Part shown: one piece after another, positions 11,643 through 24,500 of the stretch
Layout of the letters: every line of letters starts with the position of its first letter
Position numbering within the stretch: the first letter of the stretch is position 1
Assembly: GCA_026027325.1 (NCBI GenBank)
Contig: JAMSLZ010000004.1
Span: 2,480,001-2,544,000 of the forward strand
Reading direction: 5' to 3'
Source: Actinomucor elegans
Taxonomy: Eukaryota; Mucoromycota; Mucoromycetes; Mucorales; Mucoraceae
Length of the DNA: 64,000 nucleotides
Notes under the pieces: model-generated
What the model was told of the DNA's origin: nothing
Database searches by the model: none
What the model saw: the letters and a program-made list of their open reading frames with translations, nothing else
Made by a program: the position numbers and the translations under genes

Positions 11643-14258
11643 ATGACTACTTCAAGATATGAAGAATCCATCAAGGAACTTGGATCGCAAGATGACACCA
11701 AGAAACTGAAAGCATTACGGTTTATTAAGAACTCGGTTATCGGCAATAAAACCAAGAAAGAACTATACATTAAACTTGGTGTAGTTCAAAGGTAAATCTG
11801 AGAATGACTCGAGAGTCGTTTTTTAATGTGTCTATTTAGGCTTGTAGAGTATCTATCCTTGCCTGAAACGCCTGCTTCGTACAATTTAAAGATCCAAGCA
11901 GCTACAATTCTCGGTAGCATTGCCTATGGTAAAAGTTTATGCTAAAATAAACCAAAAGTTTCCTTCACACTTTTGTAGGTAAAGATGAAAACGTATCAGC
12001 TGTCGTTGCCTCAGGCGCTGTAGTTCCTCTGTTAAATACGCTAGCCTTACCCAACAATAAGGCGCCACTGGAAGCTATTCAAGAAAGGCGTAAGTTGATT
12101 GAAGCCAGTACGCGCGCTTTGAAAGCTATTTTCGCATCTTCCAGAACTTTGGACTATGACATGCTTACTGTAAGTTTCTAGACGCGTTTGTAAGCTCCTT
12201 GCTCATCATTTTGTATTTTTCAGGACAAACACATGAACGATCTTGTACTCTTGTTAAAAGAAACATCAAATTTCCTGATCAGAGAGCAGCCCCAAGGCAA
12301 TGTAACCTCAGAAGGTCTTTCGTTTGCCATGATTGCCGAATTTACAGCTGCTATTATTGCTAAATGCTGCGATACTATGTTGCAGCAAGTACAATTGGAG
12401 GACGCAGGCGCTATTCAGCCTTTGGTGAATCTCTTACATTCCAGTTGTATCAAGGCACAGGAAGCTTCGTTAGATGCTATTGCTACGTTATGCCGAGAAA
12501 ATAAGAGATTGGGTGAACATATCATTAGATCAAAAGGTGAGCAAGGCAATATGATGTAGCCTGTCACTGATTTATACCACCTAGCTTATAATTCGAATCA
12601 AATTACTACGAATACGATGATGGATTTTGTCAAGGATAAATGTCCCAACATACGTTTGATTGCAGCTACGTGGTAATGCCGAGAAGTCCACCTTAGTCAT
12701 TATGATATATAACTAAATCCTATTTTAATGATAGTTTAACTAACTTGTATCGCACTGGTGTATTTTCAGAACCTTTCAGTGAGATTACGTTGGTTGTCTT
12801 GCCTGCATTAGTCAAACTATTACAAGATGCGACGGGTGATGTACAAGAACGCACACCTTTAGTATTGGCAGATTTGATCAAAGACAGTGACGAAATGCAA
12901 AAAGCAGCTTATGATGCAGATGCTATTTCTCGATTAGCAGAATTATTAACCAGTGTTTCATCCAAAGATGCCGAAGAGGATGTTGAAGCACAGCTAGGTG
13001 TACCTGGTATGGGCAGTGCAGCTAAAAGAAGAGAAAAGATAAAGGAAAACTGTTTGATTGCTATTGCTGCAGCTACATTGCTGAAAGAGGAATGCCGTAC
13101 ACAAGCCATTGAAGCCAAAGTATTGCCTCATGTTATTTCTGGCTTAACAAGTACTCAAAGTAATGTGCGTTTGGCTGCTTGTCAATGTACCAAATCATTA
13201 TCACGTAGTGTAAGCCATTTAAGAACTAGCTTGGTAGATGCTGGTGTTGCTCAGCCTTTGATTAAGGTATGTATGGATGTACTTCAAAAAGTCAATACTG
13301 ACTGCTTTCTAGTTACTATATGATGAATCTCCTGTTATTCAAGCGGCTGCATGTGGTGCTCTATGCAATCTAGTGCTTGAATTCTCTCCAATGAAGAAAA
13401 GCGTTATTGAAGCAGGCGCTATTGGTCGATTTGTTGAATACTCACGATCTAAAGACACGAATTTGCAACTGAATGGTGTATGGGCTCTCAACAACCTGAT
13501 GTATAAAGCAGATTTGCAAGCAAAGAAAGCTATCATGGATATCTTGACGTATGACGCATTGATTGATTTATTGCATGAGCCCAATCCTGTTATTCAAGAA
13601 CAAGCGCTAGAAATAGTACGCAACTTAGTGTATGGTAAGCAGGAAGATATAGATTGGGTCATTGAGGGTATTGGCAAAGACGATTTGTTGGATGTTTTGG
13701 AGAGTAAATTGCAAGTAATTTCGACAATGGGTGAAAATGACGATGATGATGAGGAAGCACGTTACTCCGTGGTAAGCACACATCTAACCCTTAAGAATGG
13801 ACACTGATCAACTATAATAGACACTGGTGCCTGCACTTTATATCGTAATAAATATGTCTAGCAATGCAGAAGGCCCCAAGATGGCTCTCATGAGTAGACC
13901 TAACATAGTCAATAGTGTTATTCATCATTTAGTATGTACAATTAATAATGACGATAGAGTATTGAATAACATAACGTATAATAGACACACGAAGCTGCTA
14001 CTGTTCGAGTTGCTGCTGCATGGTGTATGATTAACTGGACCTGGGCTGATGCTGAAGAAAATCAAGAAGGTAAGTAAGTATACTGCAAGAAATCAACTGC
14101 TCACACTATTTCGATTAGATCTTATTTCCCGCTGTCGTAGGCTAAGAGAGCTAGGCGTAGAAGATAAGCTAAAAGCGATGAAAACTGATCCCAGCCAAGA
14201 CGTACGTGATAGAGCTAATAGTGCATTAGGTCAATTACACCAAGTGCTTGATCAGTGA
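11643..14258 (+). CDS. ARMC8: Armadillo-repeat protein ARMC8 / GID5 (Vid28), GID/CTLH ubiquitin ligase subunit
   Basis: Ten exons: 11643-11791, 11840-11928, 11979-12169, 12224-12536, 12585-12672, 12735-13266, 13313-13771, 13821-13931, 13985-14069, 14119-14258, giving 718 residues. All phases join. It is an alpha-solenoid of armadillo repeats along its whole length. Segments match human ARMC8 in order: ALRFIKNSVIGNKTKKELY near the N-terminus, VRLAACQCTKSLSRSVSHLR in the middle, LVLEFSPMKKSVIEAGAIGR after it, and LRELGVEDKLKAM near the end. In yeast the equivalent Gid5/Vid28 is a scaffold that recruits substrate receptors (Gid4) to the GID E3 ligase, which degrades gluconeogenic enzymes. The start at 11643 is chosen over an in-frame ATG at 11574 because homology begins just after it. 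Its stop lies 60 bp from the stop of the V-ATPase gene on the other strand. Confidence 0.88.
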
Positions 14259-14318
14259 AAATTAGATAGAAACATAGATATTATGGTATCAAGTAAATAA
14301 AAAACAACGCTTTATTGT

Positions 14319-15171
14319 TTAAGCAGAACAGGCACCGTTATCTGCCTTGGCGTTCAAAATAAGAGCAACAATCAATCCATAAAGGCCGAGCACTTCTGCG
14401 AAAATCAATATCAACACCATAGTAACGAACAAGCGGCTCTCTCTAACATATCCACGAACACACTATATAAAAGTTAATACATTGTAATGTCGATATAAAC
14501 GCGTACTTACATAGTCACCAACAATACCAATGGCATAACCTGCAGCTAAACCGCCCATACCAACTGACAAACCGGCCGCCAAAGCAATGAAACCACTATA
14601 TAAAGATGAGTCATCAGCCATGCTTTAGCCTATATAATAACATACGAGAATAAAGAGTAGCCGGCTGTTGGTGATACTATTTGAAAGACTGATTTAGTAA
14701 CGCGGTCTGAAAGTATAAATGATTCGTTTTTGACAATTTACATTGGCCAGCTAAAAGAACTGCTACTACTAGGCCATACACAGCAATAATACCACTCATA
14801 ACAACTGGAATCAAAGACTATATACATTTAAAGAAATGAGTTACATTTATCGAGGGAAAACAAAATGAATTACCTTCATAACCAATTCTGGCTTGAAAGA
14901 ACCGATACCGGCAATACCGATACCAGCTTTTGAGGTACCATAAGCAGCACCAATAGCTAATAAACAAAAAGAGTCGAATGAGCTTTACGTAAAAATGTAA
15001 ATGATTTGGCTAATGACTTACTACTAAAGGCCATCTACATGTATAAAATTAAGGATGTTAGTTTGTGTTTCATCTTTATAAACGCTTGAAAAAATAAATT
15101 ACAGCACAGAAAACACCAGCAAAACCAAAAAAGGGCGCGTAATTTGGGCAGTAAACTTCAGAATCAGACAT
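14319..15171 (-). CDS. VMA3: V-type ATPase proteolipid subunit c (16 kDa)
   Basis: Seven exons: 15103-15171, 15022-15034 (13 nt), 14874-14956, 14742-14817, 14646-14676 (31 nt), 14511-14595, 14319-14462, giving 166 residues. Four membrane helices form the duplicated proteolipid hairpin. The proton-carrying Glu is at about 142 in [16 protein letters not shown]. Other family landmarks are YAPFFGFAG at the N-terminus, [14 protein letters not shown], and [19 protein letters not shown]. The subunit forms the rotating ring of the vacuolar proton pump. It could be c (Vma3) or c' (Vma11); Vma3 is favoured by overall likeness. An apparent alternative reading starting [10 protein letters not shown] at exon 6 does not join in phase; the 31-nt exon (SPTAGYSLF) is the correct link. 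Confidence 0.88.
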
Positions 15172-15244
15172 TATATGTGTATATAGTACAAAGTTTTTTA
15201 ATTTCTTGTTCTATGCTTAAGAAAGCGTTTAACAGAAAGAAGAT

Positions 15245-15624
15245 ATGCGCTTTTCCCGACAAGTTCCTTTTTTTTTGGAGTTTCGCTGTAGTTTAAAAGT
15301 GACAATTGGACGTCATCAAGGGCGACCAAAAGCGTTATGTCCTGCTAACTTTGTTTCTTTGAGGAATTGTTTGAATATTATTGGTTGTCGGCGTTTGAAC
15401 AAGAAGCTCATCATCATTCAGATCCTTCGTTCTTTAGATCCTACACAAAACATGCTTTAGGTAATCAAGCATTGCTCTTTACTAGAAATTTTGACATTGT
15501 TTTTAATAACAAACATGAGGAAATGATTACGGTATGTACTAACAAAGTTTCTGTAAATTTAATCGCGCATTCAATTAATTTTAAGATCTTTCCGCATTTT
15601 TATCAGCTGGCCCAGTTATCGTAA
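15245..15624 (+). CDS. Possible small three-exon gene, unrecognised
   Basis: Proposed exons 15245-15298, 15364-15531 and 15586-15624, giving 86 residues. The middle exon has a strong acceptor (CTAAC, then a T-rich tract, then TTTGAG) and a GTATGT donor. Its frame (ELFEYYWLSAFEQEAHHH...) joins in phase to a final exon encoding IFPHFYQLAQLS and a stop. Those two exons look real. The first exon (MRFSRQVPFFLEF) is weaker because its GTGACA donor is ordinary. The start codon lies only 73 bp from that of the divergent V-ATPase gene. I do not recognise the family; it may also be the remnant of a larger gene. Confidence 0.35.
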
Positions 15625-16454
15625 AGAGTTAATCCATTGATAACTCTGAGAATTTGGTATTAGAAAATATACTTTATCTACATTAGTTATCAGCTATACC
15701 TTGGAAGCGCCTTCTTCAGGCTCTACAAAAATAAGAGTCGCAGAAAAAGTTAGGATATAATTTCTTCAGAAATTGGCCATTTTTAACATCTACACATTTT
15801 ATGAACAATCCTAGTGTAAAGGCGCTCTTAATGACTAGTACACATTCAGAGTAAAGTGATACGTTTACCAGAATCATCATTTGACTGAGAGACGATGAAA
15901 GGTATATTGTATATTAATGGCTGTCTGTAAAATATACGTGTTTCATATAATAATCTATTGATTTTTTGATCGCTCTTAGTCGAATATCATGTCTGATAAA
16001 TAGAACACGTTCAAAATTAACTGCTCCATCTACTGGGACCATTGTTTAATTGCAGTCCAGCTAATATACGTATATTATAAATACAATGTATAACCATTTT
16101 TATGTATCTCACGACCGATCTGGTTCAATATTACATTTAAATAGTAGTCTATCATAGTTAGAATGGACATATAATCAAGTAAAATTGCTGATTGACTAGA
16201 GTGTGATGAATTAATTATATTTACAAATGGGTAGAGATAAATTAAATGTTTTCGTACAGTAATGCATAATTCCAGATCTTTTGGGAGATCCTGGTCAAAA
16301 ATCGCATTTAAATATGTGACAAGTTGGTATATACCAAGTACATTAGTACTTGATCTCTAACAAATTGCCTAACGTAATTAGCAGTTAACTTTGTCTTTTT
16401 TTCATCATCAGACACTTTATTATTATTTATGTTTTATACAATTATGGTGTTTAG
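15625..16454. other. Intergenic region
   Basis: About 0.8 kb of AT-rich DNA with no recognisable gene. Positions 15978-16003 match 31421-31446 (same strand) at 21 of 26 bases, with all five differences being transitions, so it may hold an old dispersed repeat. Confidence 0.5.
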
Positions 16455-17946
16455 TTAAGACTGCTTGCATTCGGGAGCATTTTCACCTTGAGCGGGCTAA
16501 CAAAATAAATCAATAACAAGATCAGTGTTACTAACAGTATTTACTTACAGCGGTATCGTCATCATCATCATCTTCGTCATCATCGTCCTCGTCATCATCT
16601 TCATCATCATTCTCGTCCTCATCATCATAGTATTCATCCTACATGTATATATAAGTCATTGCAATATACACGTGTAAATTAACCAAACTTACATCGAAAT
16701 CCTCATCTTCGTAATCTTCAAATTGAAGAGCTTTACCAGTAAAGTAATCAACAGCATGAGGAATAATTTTATCTTTGAATTCTTCACCCATCTCATAATC
16801 AGCTTCGAGTTTGGCATCTAGACCTTCAGCTTCTTCTTCGTCAATCTCTTCATCTTCATCGGGAATAGTAGGGGGGCTGAAAAAGTAAAAGAACGAGTTT
16901 GAAGGTACGGTACGCTTTACAACTCGAGTCTTGTTGGTACCCTTGTGACGTTGCTTCTTTGTTTCAATAGTGACAGTCAAATCTTGACCTTCTTTCCAGT
17001 CAATGGTGCATCCTTCAGCATGATCATACACAAAATCACCACCATAAGCATGGTCTTGATAATAATAGGTTTTGGTAAGCACCTTGTTTGTAAAGTAAGC
17101 ATTTTCAGAGAACTCAAAATCAAGTTTGAAGCCAGGTTGTTCCATGTAAGACATGCGAACATCGACCAAATGTTTCAAAGCACCTTCATCTTCCTTGGTG
17201 ATGGTTTCGACAATTTGAGGGTGGTTCTTGAGAAGAGTAAGCCAGAATTCAGGAATACCCTTTACCTCTTCTGCTTCGTTCGCTGATTTTGATTCCACTA
17301 CTTCATCTTCTTTCTCATCATCATCCTCTTCGTCAACCTTTTCACCCAGAGCCACTTCTTCATCCGTAGGTTCATAAGTACCGCTGATGACTTGAGCACG
17401 TTGATCGTACAAGGGTTGATACAATTTCAAATATTTCTTTTCTAAAGCCAAGACTTCTTCTTGAAATTTATTTTCAAGTTCGGCGTGTTTGGATTGAAGG
17501 TACTTGAGACCATTCAAACGACGCTTTACAGGAGCAGGTAATGATTCAATGTATCCACTGGAGCGACCCACCAAGGTGCCTAATTTACCTTGCAACATGC
17601 TCAAAAGCGCAGGATTGCCAGTGAAGGCACCAGCAAGGGCTGAGTTGGTATCAGCTGCTCCTATAATACAAAGTGTGAGAGAGAGCTAATTGTACAGAGA
17701 CAATTCATCCCTACCTTTGGTGTTAATGGTCTCCATATCTTCCGAAATAGCTGGAATAGAAGGACGGTAATTGGAAGTAATAGGAGCAGGGTTGATGGGT
17801 GTGTTTTGAGGTGTAGGCGCAGTAAGATTACCGTTCTTGTTTTTGATATCGACACCAGAGGCTGCAATTAAAGAAAATGGGGGTTAAATTTCAACATGAT
17901 TTGCAAAGATGCTCCGTTTATTACTTGATTGCTGTTGTGAATCCAT
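16455..17946 (-). CDS. NAP1: Nucleosome assembly protein 1 (histone H2A-H2B chaperone)
   Basis: Five exons: 17925-17946, 17715-17861, 16693-17660, 16549-16638, 16455-16496, giving 422 residues. The NAP fold spans about residues 70-365. It includes RRLNGLKYLQSKHAELENKF at the start of the dimerisation helix, GIPEFWLTLLKNHP, and PSNSFFYFFSPP. It is followed by an acidic Asp/Glu tail, encoded largely by the 90-bp exon, and ends PAQGENAPECKQS. NAP1 shuttles H2A-H2B between cytoplasm and nucleus and assists nucleosome assembly. The final four residues, CKQS, form a CaaX box comparable to CKQQ in animal and plant NAP1 proteins, which are farnesylated, so this copy is probably prenylated. The first exon codes for only seven residues. 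Confidence 0.92.
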
Positions 17947-18573
17947 TATAATGATAAATAACTATTAGATATATATAAAAAGTGTATGAAATGTATGAAT
18001 GAAAGCTATAATGAATGAGAAAAAAGATTTTTTTTTTGTAGGAGGAACGAAAAATATAAAAGAAACCTATTGATCCAATAGAAATGCAGTAATCTTTGAC
18101 TGTCATTCGTGGTTGCTAAGTAACGCGTTTTCATGTCTAGCTGATAAAGTGCCGAGACACACACATACACATATATATATATACAAATGGTTTTATGTAA
18201 CATGTAACAACCGACACTTGGATTGAAATCCGAAATCAAACGCGTAAGAAAATACACAAAATAATTTACTATAGCCGCCATGGTAGTCGCTATGGTTTGA
18301 TATGGTTGCCAAAGTGGCCTCTGGGTACCGCCTTAGCAACAGGAACAGTCACACGCCTTAGCAACCGTAACAGTCACGGTCTTGGTAACCAAAGACGCCA
18401 TAGCAACAGGAAACAGAACGATTTGATTTTGAAGGTTTATCTGAAAATTGATGCGCGAAAACGCGACAATCCTTAGCAATAAGCAGCGCATTTTCAAGGA
18501 GTGACTATTTTCAAAATCACTGAGAATAATATCGTATTACATATTCTTTTTTTGTTAAAAAAAAACTAACATA
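17947..18573. promoter_or_regulatory. Divergent promoter region of NAP1 and RalGAP-alpha
   Basis: About 630 bp separate the two start codons. The centre (18111-18480) is noticeably richer in G+C than neighbouring spacers and holds repeated RFX-like half sites, listed separately. No coding region seen. Confidence 0.6.
18304..18480. promoter_or_regulatory. Cluster of RFX (X-box-like) sites with a 25-bp tandem duplication
   Basis: Sites related to the RFX half site (GTTGCYAWGG, reverse CCWTRGCAAC) occur at 18304-18314 (GGTTGCCAAAG), 18331-18340 (CCTTAGCAAC), 18356-18365 (CCTTAGCAAC), 18382-18390 (TTGGTAACC), 18398-18407 (CCATAGCAAC) and 18471-18480 (CCTTAGCAAT). Another lies outside the cluster at 18111-18120 (GGTTGCTAAG). 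The units 18331-18355 and 18356-18380 are imperfect 25-bp tandem copies. In fungi, RFX-family factors (Crt1/Rfx1) bind such sites and control DNA-damage and cell-cycle genes. Which of the two genes is the target is unknown. Confidence 0.5.
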
Positions 18574-21500
18574 ATGAGGAAGAATGCACCTTCTTGTTCG
18601 TCTTCTTCTTCGATGAAAAGGAATCTTGCAAGCCATTCCGAAAAGGCAGCTTCCATACACTCGGAACATGCTTCTTCTTCTAATGCACTCGGTTTAGATG
18701 TTCCCATTTTACCTTCTACTTCGACATTTACACTTTCAAGCAAAGATGATAAACCAGAAAAGTTGAAAAAGAAGGCAAAGAACTTTTTGGATGAAAGACA
18801 AAAGACTAAGTCGAGAGCTCAGAGTTTATGGAGTTTTATCGGTAAAAAATAGGATGAATCGAACTTCTTCATATCTAACTTTAATGACAGATGCCACTAA
18901 TACGTTTGACCAGGCAAGGTTCTTTCAAGAGCATGCTGAACAAGTTTTCCAAGTAGTTTATGAAACCTGCATGCATCAGATAGAAAAAATCAAACGTAAA
19001 TACCTGTGATTTTTTTTTTAACGTACATTATAGTAACACTTGTAATAGATAAATCAGAGCGACCTCAATCTTGGAATTCAAAGGAACTGGTGAACTTACA
19101 AAAGACGTTGCTATTGCTACGAAAGATATTTTTGTACACACCAGAATTAATGCGCAATGGATGGCAGAGACACAATATAGCTAATATATTAAAGCACATA
19201 CTAGACCATGGCAATCATCCAAGGTTAAGAGCCCTTGGGTTTCAGCTGTTATTGCTATGGTTAAACGATCAAGTAGTTGAATACCCTGAATGTATGAATT
19301 TGTTTTCCAATGCTATTTCATTGGATTTGTTCATCCTAGACGAGATTCAACATTACAACACTACGTCTGCTTCTGCTACTAATCAACAAGATATGCCTGT
19401 TGCACCTGCACCTATGCAAGCTACACCACATTTACAGACACCTACCCTTATACACGAACTGGATGAAACTACTGTAACTGCTCCAAGCACGCATAAGAGT
19501 GGATTGCACTTTGTCAAGAAACTCAGGGCAGATAAGCAAATCAATCATGGCCTCCAACGTGATGAAAAGATTAAATCCAGTGCCATCCAGTTACAGCAAC
19601 GATTGATCCTGGGCGATGATTCAGCGCCATTGTATCCCAATCCTGTGCAACCTACCTATAACGACTCCATTGGATTGATCCATATTTTTATTAGCAATTT
19701 AGTTAGATTAGCCTATGTGGCTGCAGGATCACCACCGCCTCCTGATGAATATGATTATCCACCCGGCGATCATTTTGAACCGGACGATGGAATCGCTACT
19801 GGCGTTGGTATTGACGCAGCTACTGCTAGCGCCAAATTTCATTTCAAAATATTTCGCACTCATTATATGACCAAGTTTGTACCTTTTATATCAAAATCGC
19901 TTCACGTAGAAGGCACTGCAGAAACTGGAGGTAATGATAGAGTGATATAGAAAATGATGATGGTCTTAATTATTTCATAGTTTGCGGGTTTCCTTCTTGT
20001 CCACCCACCATTCTTCGATGCTTATTACGCTTTTTAATTGGATATTGTCTCGATAATAACAATACGCATTGGCCACATTTATCTCACGCGCCCGCTGCAA
20101 TTAGTAGCACCACGTCTTCACCTGCTACGCCTATTTTAAAATCCATTGTCCTTTCCTCTCATGAAACACGTGAAATGCTGCACGAAATGCTTCGTCAGTC
20201 GCTTATTTTACCTTGCACTAACTCTCACTACCGCGACATTACGCGTGGTGCTATCCATATCCTTGGTGTTTGGATCTTGGGCAGCGAAGACGAGCGTCCA
20301 TCCTTTTTACGTCGAGGCACTACGAACGGTAGCATCGTAACAAGATCCAGCAGTACAGCTTCTGTTTCCAACACTTCTGGTGTTATTGATCCCAATCCTG
20401 TGTTGAGTTCATCACCTACCACTGAAGAATGTCCACCTTGCGAAGAATACGCTGATGCCAATACCTTTTTGCGCCGCTACTTACTCATGATCAAGTTGGT
20501 ATTTGAGGATAAAAATGAGCAGCGTCGTGATCGTATGGCAGCACAAGTGCAGCAAGTTACGGACTGGGAAGGACTTGTGAGTCTTTACAAAGATGCAATG
20601 AACGTATATAGGGCAATTGCTGTGTCCAAGGGTGGTATCGATATTGAATGGGAGAGTTGGGAGCTCATGCTACAATGTTTATTGGATATCCAGCAATGGT
20701 TAATGAGCCATCCTGAAAAGTATAGTAGAATACCTGTTCAATCCTTGGCCGAAGAATTGGCCGATTATATCTGGGAAACGTTATTGCATGCATTTGTTAG
20801 AGCTAAAATTACGCATGTAGAACTGTGGCATCATTTGAAAGTGCACATGGTGAGTTCAATGCGCTGGGTTCAGGCATTGAATCAATGGGTGGTAAAGTGT
20901 TTAATTGGTTATAAAAATGAATTACTTCTAATGTTTATTTAGAGAATCATGCAAAAACTAACAAGATTACTGTCTTCTCGCCTGTATAAAGTGGAATATG
21001 AATTGTATCCAGACACAAAATACCGTCTGATTGAAGAAACTCCCAATACGGCTATCAGTGGTAACCGTTATTCTAGTCATTTTAACACAAATACCGCCAG
21101 CATTAATACCCCAAATATAAACACCGTTACTACAAACGCCAACCAGAACGTACGCTCGGCTAGCGGTGGCAGTAACCGAAATAAAGCCCGATCGCGTCAT
21201 CTCAGTATGCAAGGTAATCCACGTTTGAGACGAGGCAGTTTCTCAACAAGGCCATCTTCTGCTATTGAAGGAAAACTAACCAATGCCTCTGAAGATGTCA
21301 TGATAGGAGATATTAATGAATCACCAGCACCAGAAGGCAGCGTCTCGACCCTTTTACGTAACCTGAGCAGTGCGTCTTTGTCGGATATTGCTAACACTTT
21401 CAAGACGGATCGCAAGTCGACCCATTTAACATCTGTCGTGGATGAAGAAGAAGAAGAGAGTGAGCCTCGTAATACAAAGTTTAGTATAAAGAAGCCAACA

Positions 21501-24500
21501 AGTGGACCGTCAAGTGCTTCGATGGGTAAACGATCCAATACCAATAATAGCGGCAGTAGCATAGGTGCTTCAGAAGCACGTCGAGCCATTAGTATTCAGC
21601 AATTGGATACATTATGGCAAGATTCAGGATCTAAACTGCTTAATTTTGTACAGCAGCATCATGGCAATGACCCACAGTCAAGTGCTTCCAAAGGAACGGT
21701 GCAACAGGAAGCAGAAAAAAAAAGTGTATTGGATTGGGATCATGCCAGTGCAAGTTCTATTGATGAAATTTCTACTAAGGTAAGTTTAAGATTAGATTAT
21801 GCGATAAAAATGTTGATTATTTGAAATAGTCCAATAGAACCTCATCTTCGTCTGCTTGGCCTTCGATAGCAGCAGAGTCTATGTCATTGACCATTAACGC
21901 AGCTTCAGTGACAGAGCGATTACCATCGAATCTAGGATCTTTTAAAAGCGCCGATTTTCTAGTGTTGAGCAATCTACCTTATGACGGTATTCAGGTATTG
22001 AATATTTGGAAGAACATGCTGCTTACTATTGGCAATATCAATCAAATTGAGGTAAAAAGATTCAAGTCACTGCTCATGCTTGTTTCTTACAAAATATGAT
22101 AGGGCCCTCAAAATCATGCCATTGCTATGCACTGCGTTGTAGAAATCTGGGATACACTGCGCCTAGTAAGGGCTCAACAGCCTTATCGGGATGTTCCCAT
22201 TCCAGCCATGTATGAAATCGCACCATGGCTGTTTCAAGCAACAGAATTACCCTCGTAAGTAGAACTTGGAAAATAGAAGATTGTTTACTCATTTTTTCCA
22301 ATGATCCCAGTACGTTTGATGCAGGCAAAGCATCTGCGTATGGCAGTTTATGTAGACTTATGTCTCAAAAACCAGAGGAAAAAGTGCCTGAAGGCTACTA
22401 TGCCGCTTTTTACAAATGTATCTTGAAGGTAAAACTAGATAGAGCACTTTTTTTAAGGATGATAGCTGAATTGTTATTAGGGGCTCGCATCGAATAATAG
22501 TACCATTATCCAAGCCATTTTGTTGAATTCAGAGAGATTATTTGCCTTTTCTTTACCAGGTGTTCATATATTGATACCTTCCTTTATTGATGCTATTGAA
22601 AAGCAGGTAAGTTGAAACTAACAGTGTGTAGACACGAATACTCAGTAGCCTGTATAGCTTTTAAACGATAGTAGCAGCGTATCATGCAACGTAAGAAAGA
22701 GCTGTATCACTATATTGGGATCACTGGTTTCTGTGTCAAACCATCTTAAGCATGTCACAGTGCAAGTGGATGCTTCTTGGTTACAATTGCAACAAAATGA
22801 TTCCTCGTTTGAGTTTGCAGATGTCAAGGTATGGCTCAAGAATGTCTTTATTCGAATGGTAGGAGCAATGCCGCAAGCAGAACAAGATACCGATTCACAT
22901 TGTATGTTATTGGGTGCTTTATGCGCTTTGGCATTGGATGAATTGTTGTCATCGTCAAGGTATGGTGATTAGAATAGATTTGGCTTTTACTTACATTCCT
23001 TCCCTAGTCCTCAACAAGATATTGTACATGAATGCATCTTATCTCTTGTCAATCATTTGTATTGGTGCAGCATTTCTATTGTTAATACAGTATCTGATTG
23101 TTTAAATACCATTGCTCATGTATACAAAGAAGAATTGGATCCAGAAGGGGTAAGCTACATACCAACAAGATATATTGCGTACTGAACGCATTTGGTTAGA
23201 TCATTGTTCAAGAAATTCTGACTGGAATCATTGATTCTCTGAATGTACATTTGAAACACTACGAGCGTAATCCAAAGAGTGGTAGAGGATTTATTATCTC
23301 CAAACTCTTTAGTTGTTTATTGGAATGGATCATGTCTATTGAGCCTGTGATTTTGACAGAAACCGATCTTTGTCAGCTTGTCTTTGATGTGATTGATCTT
23401 GCTTTACACCCATCCTTGGTATGAACTGACATTTTCTATGTAATGAGTCCGCCTCATAACTCTTTTTATAGGACGGCCACGAAAAGGCTTTACCTCGACC
23501 TCCAGCACTAGTCCCTCCAGTACCACAACCTAGTCAAAGCAAAAGAAAGGATAATACGTTCAAGTTTAAATTGACAGCTGAAAAGCGGCCTGATATCAAT
23601 CAGGATCATGTCATGGATGTGGATTTACCAGAGAATGATCAAGGCTATGTCAAGGTATGCTCCATTTAAAAGATAGATCAAGCTTATTGACAGCTATATA
23701 GGAATCTGCTGAAGCTGTGTTGCTCCATTTGCTCCATCATTTCAATAATTTTGCTCCACCCTATGGTCCTGCTACAATCCATAGCACTATAATTGGACCA
23801 GGCGTTTCTCAAGAGGAGACAGTGTATCATCAATATCAGTATTTTTCATTTAACGATACTACCATCATTGCCTTTGTAGAATTGCCAAAGACTGAGGTCA
23901 GAGGGGCCCAAGCTAGAATGATCATTCGTGATTTAACTGGACGATACGTCTGGGACACTCAACTGGAACCAAAGCTTGAAACTTCGGGAACTCCAATCAG
24001 TGATAATGAGCAAGAGTTTGCTTTGAGACCCGATGTTCATATTCAGTCGCCTGATAAAAAGTACAGTATAATATGCCCGGAAAGAACCAATCGTACTCAC
24101 GATAAAGAAATTAGGTTGAAGGAAATTAAGGAAAATGATGCCATTGTGACAGATCCAATGTGCAACTTGCTCAAGCAGTAAATATATATGACATAAAATT
24201 TGAGACAATTACTAACTGTGGCATAGAATTGGTGATTTGCATCCAGACTGTCTATTGGATCCTAGTTTGCCACTGAATGTACCGAGCACTTCTACGTCTC
24301 TTCAAATGGAGATGGTTGGCAGTCTTGGTAACCAACTTGATAAATATCTGGAAAACGAAGCACAAAATAACCAACAAGAATCTGATGTGTAAGGTCCTTG
24401 GTCATACATTATTTGTTGATTGCCTAATGCTTCTTCCAATGTAGTCAGGTTTGGTATACTAAAATGAATACGCTTCGTAAAAAGGAGGGAGCTGAATCGA

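Noticed and set aside
14581..14625. Alternative V-ATPase exon starting [10 protein letters not shown]
   Set aside because: It does not join in phase to the preceding exon and follows an in-frame stop. The 31-nt exon encoding SPTAGYSLF matches the family and joins correctly.
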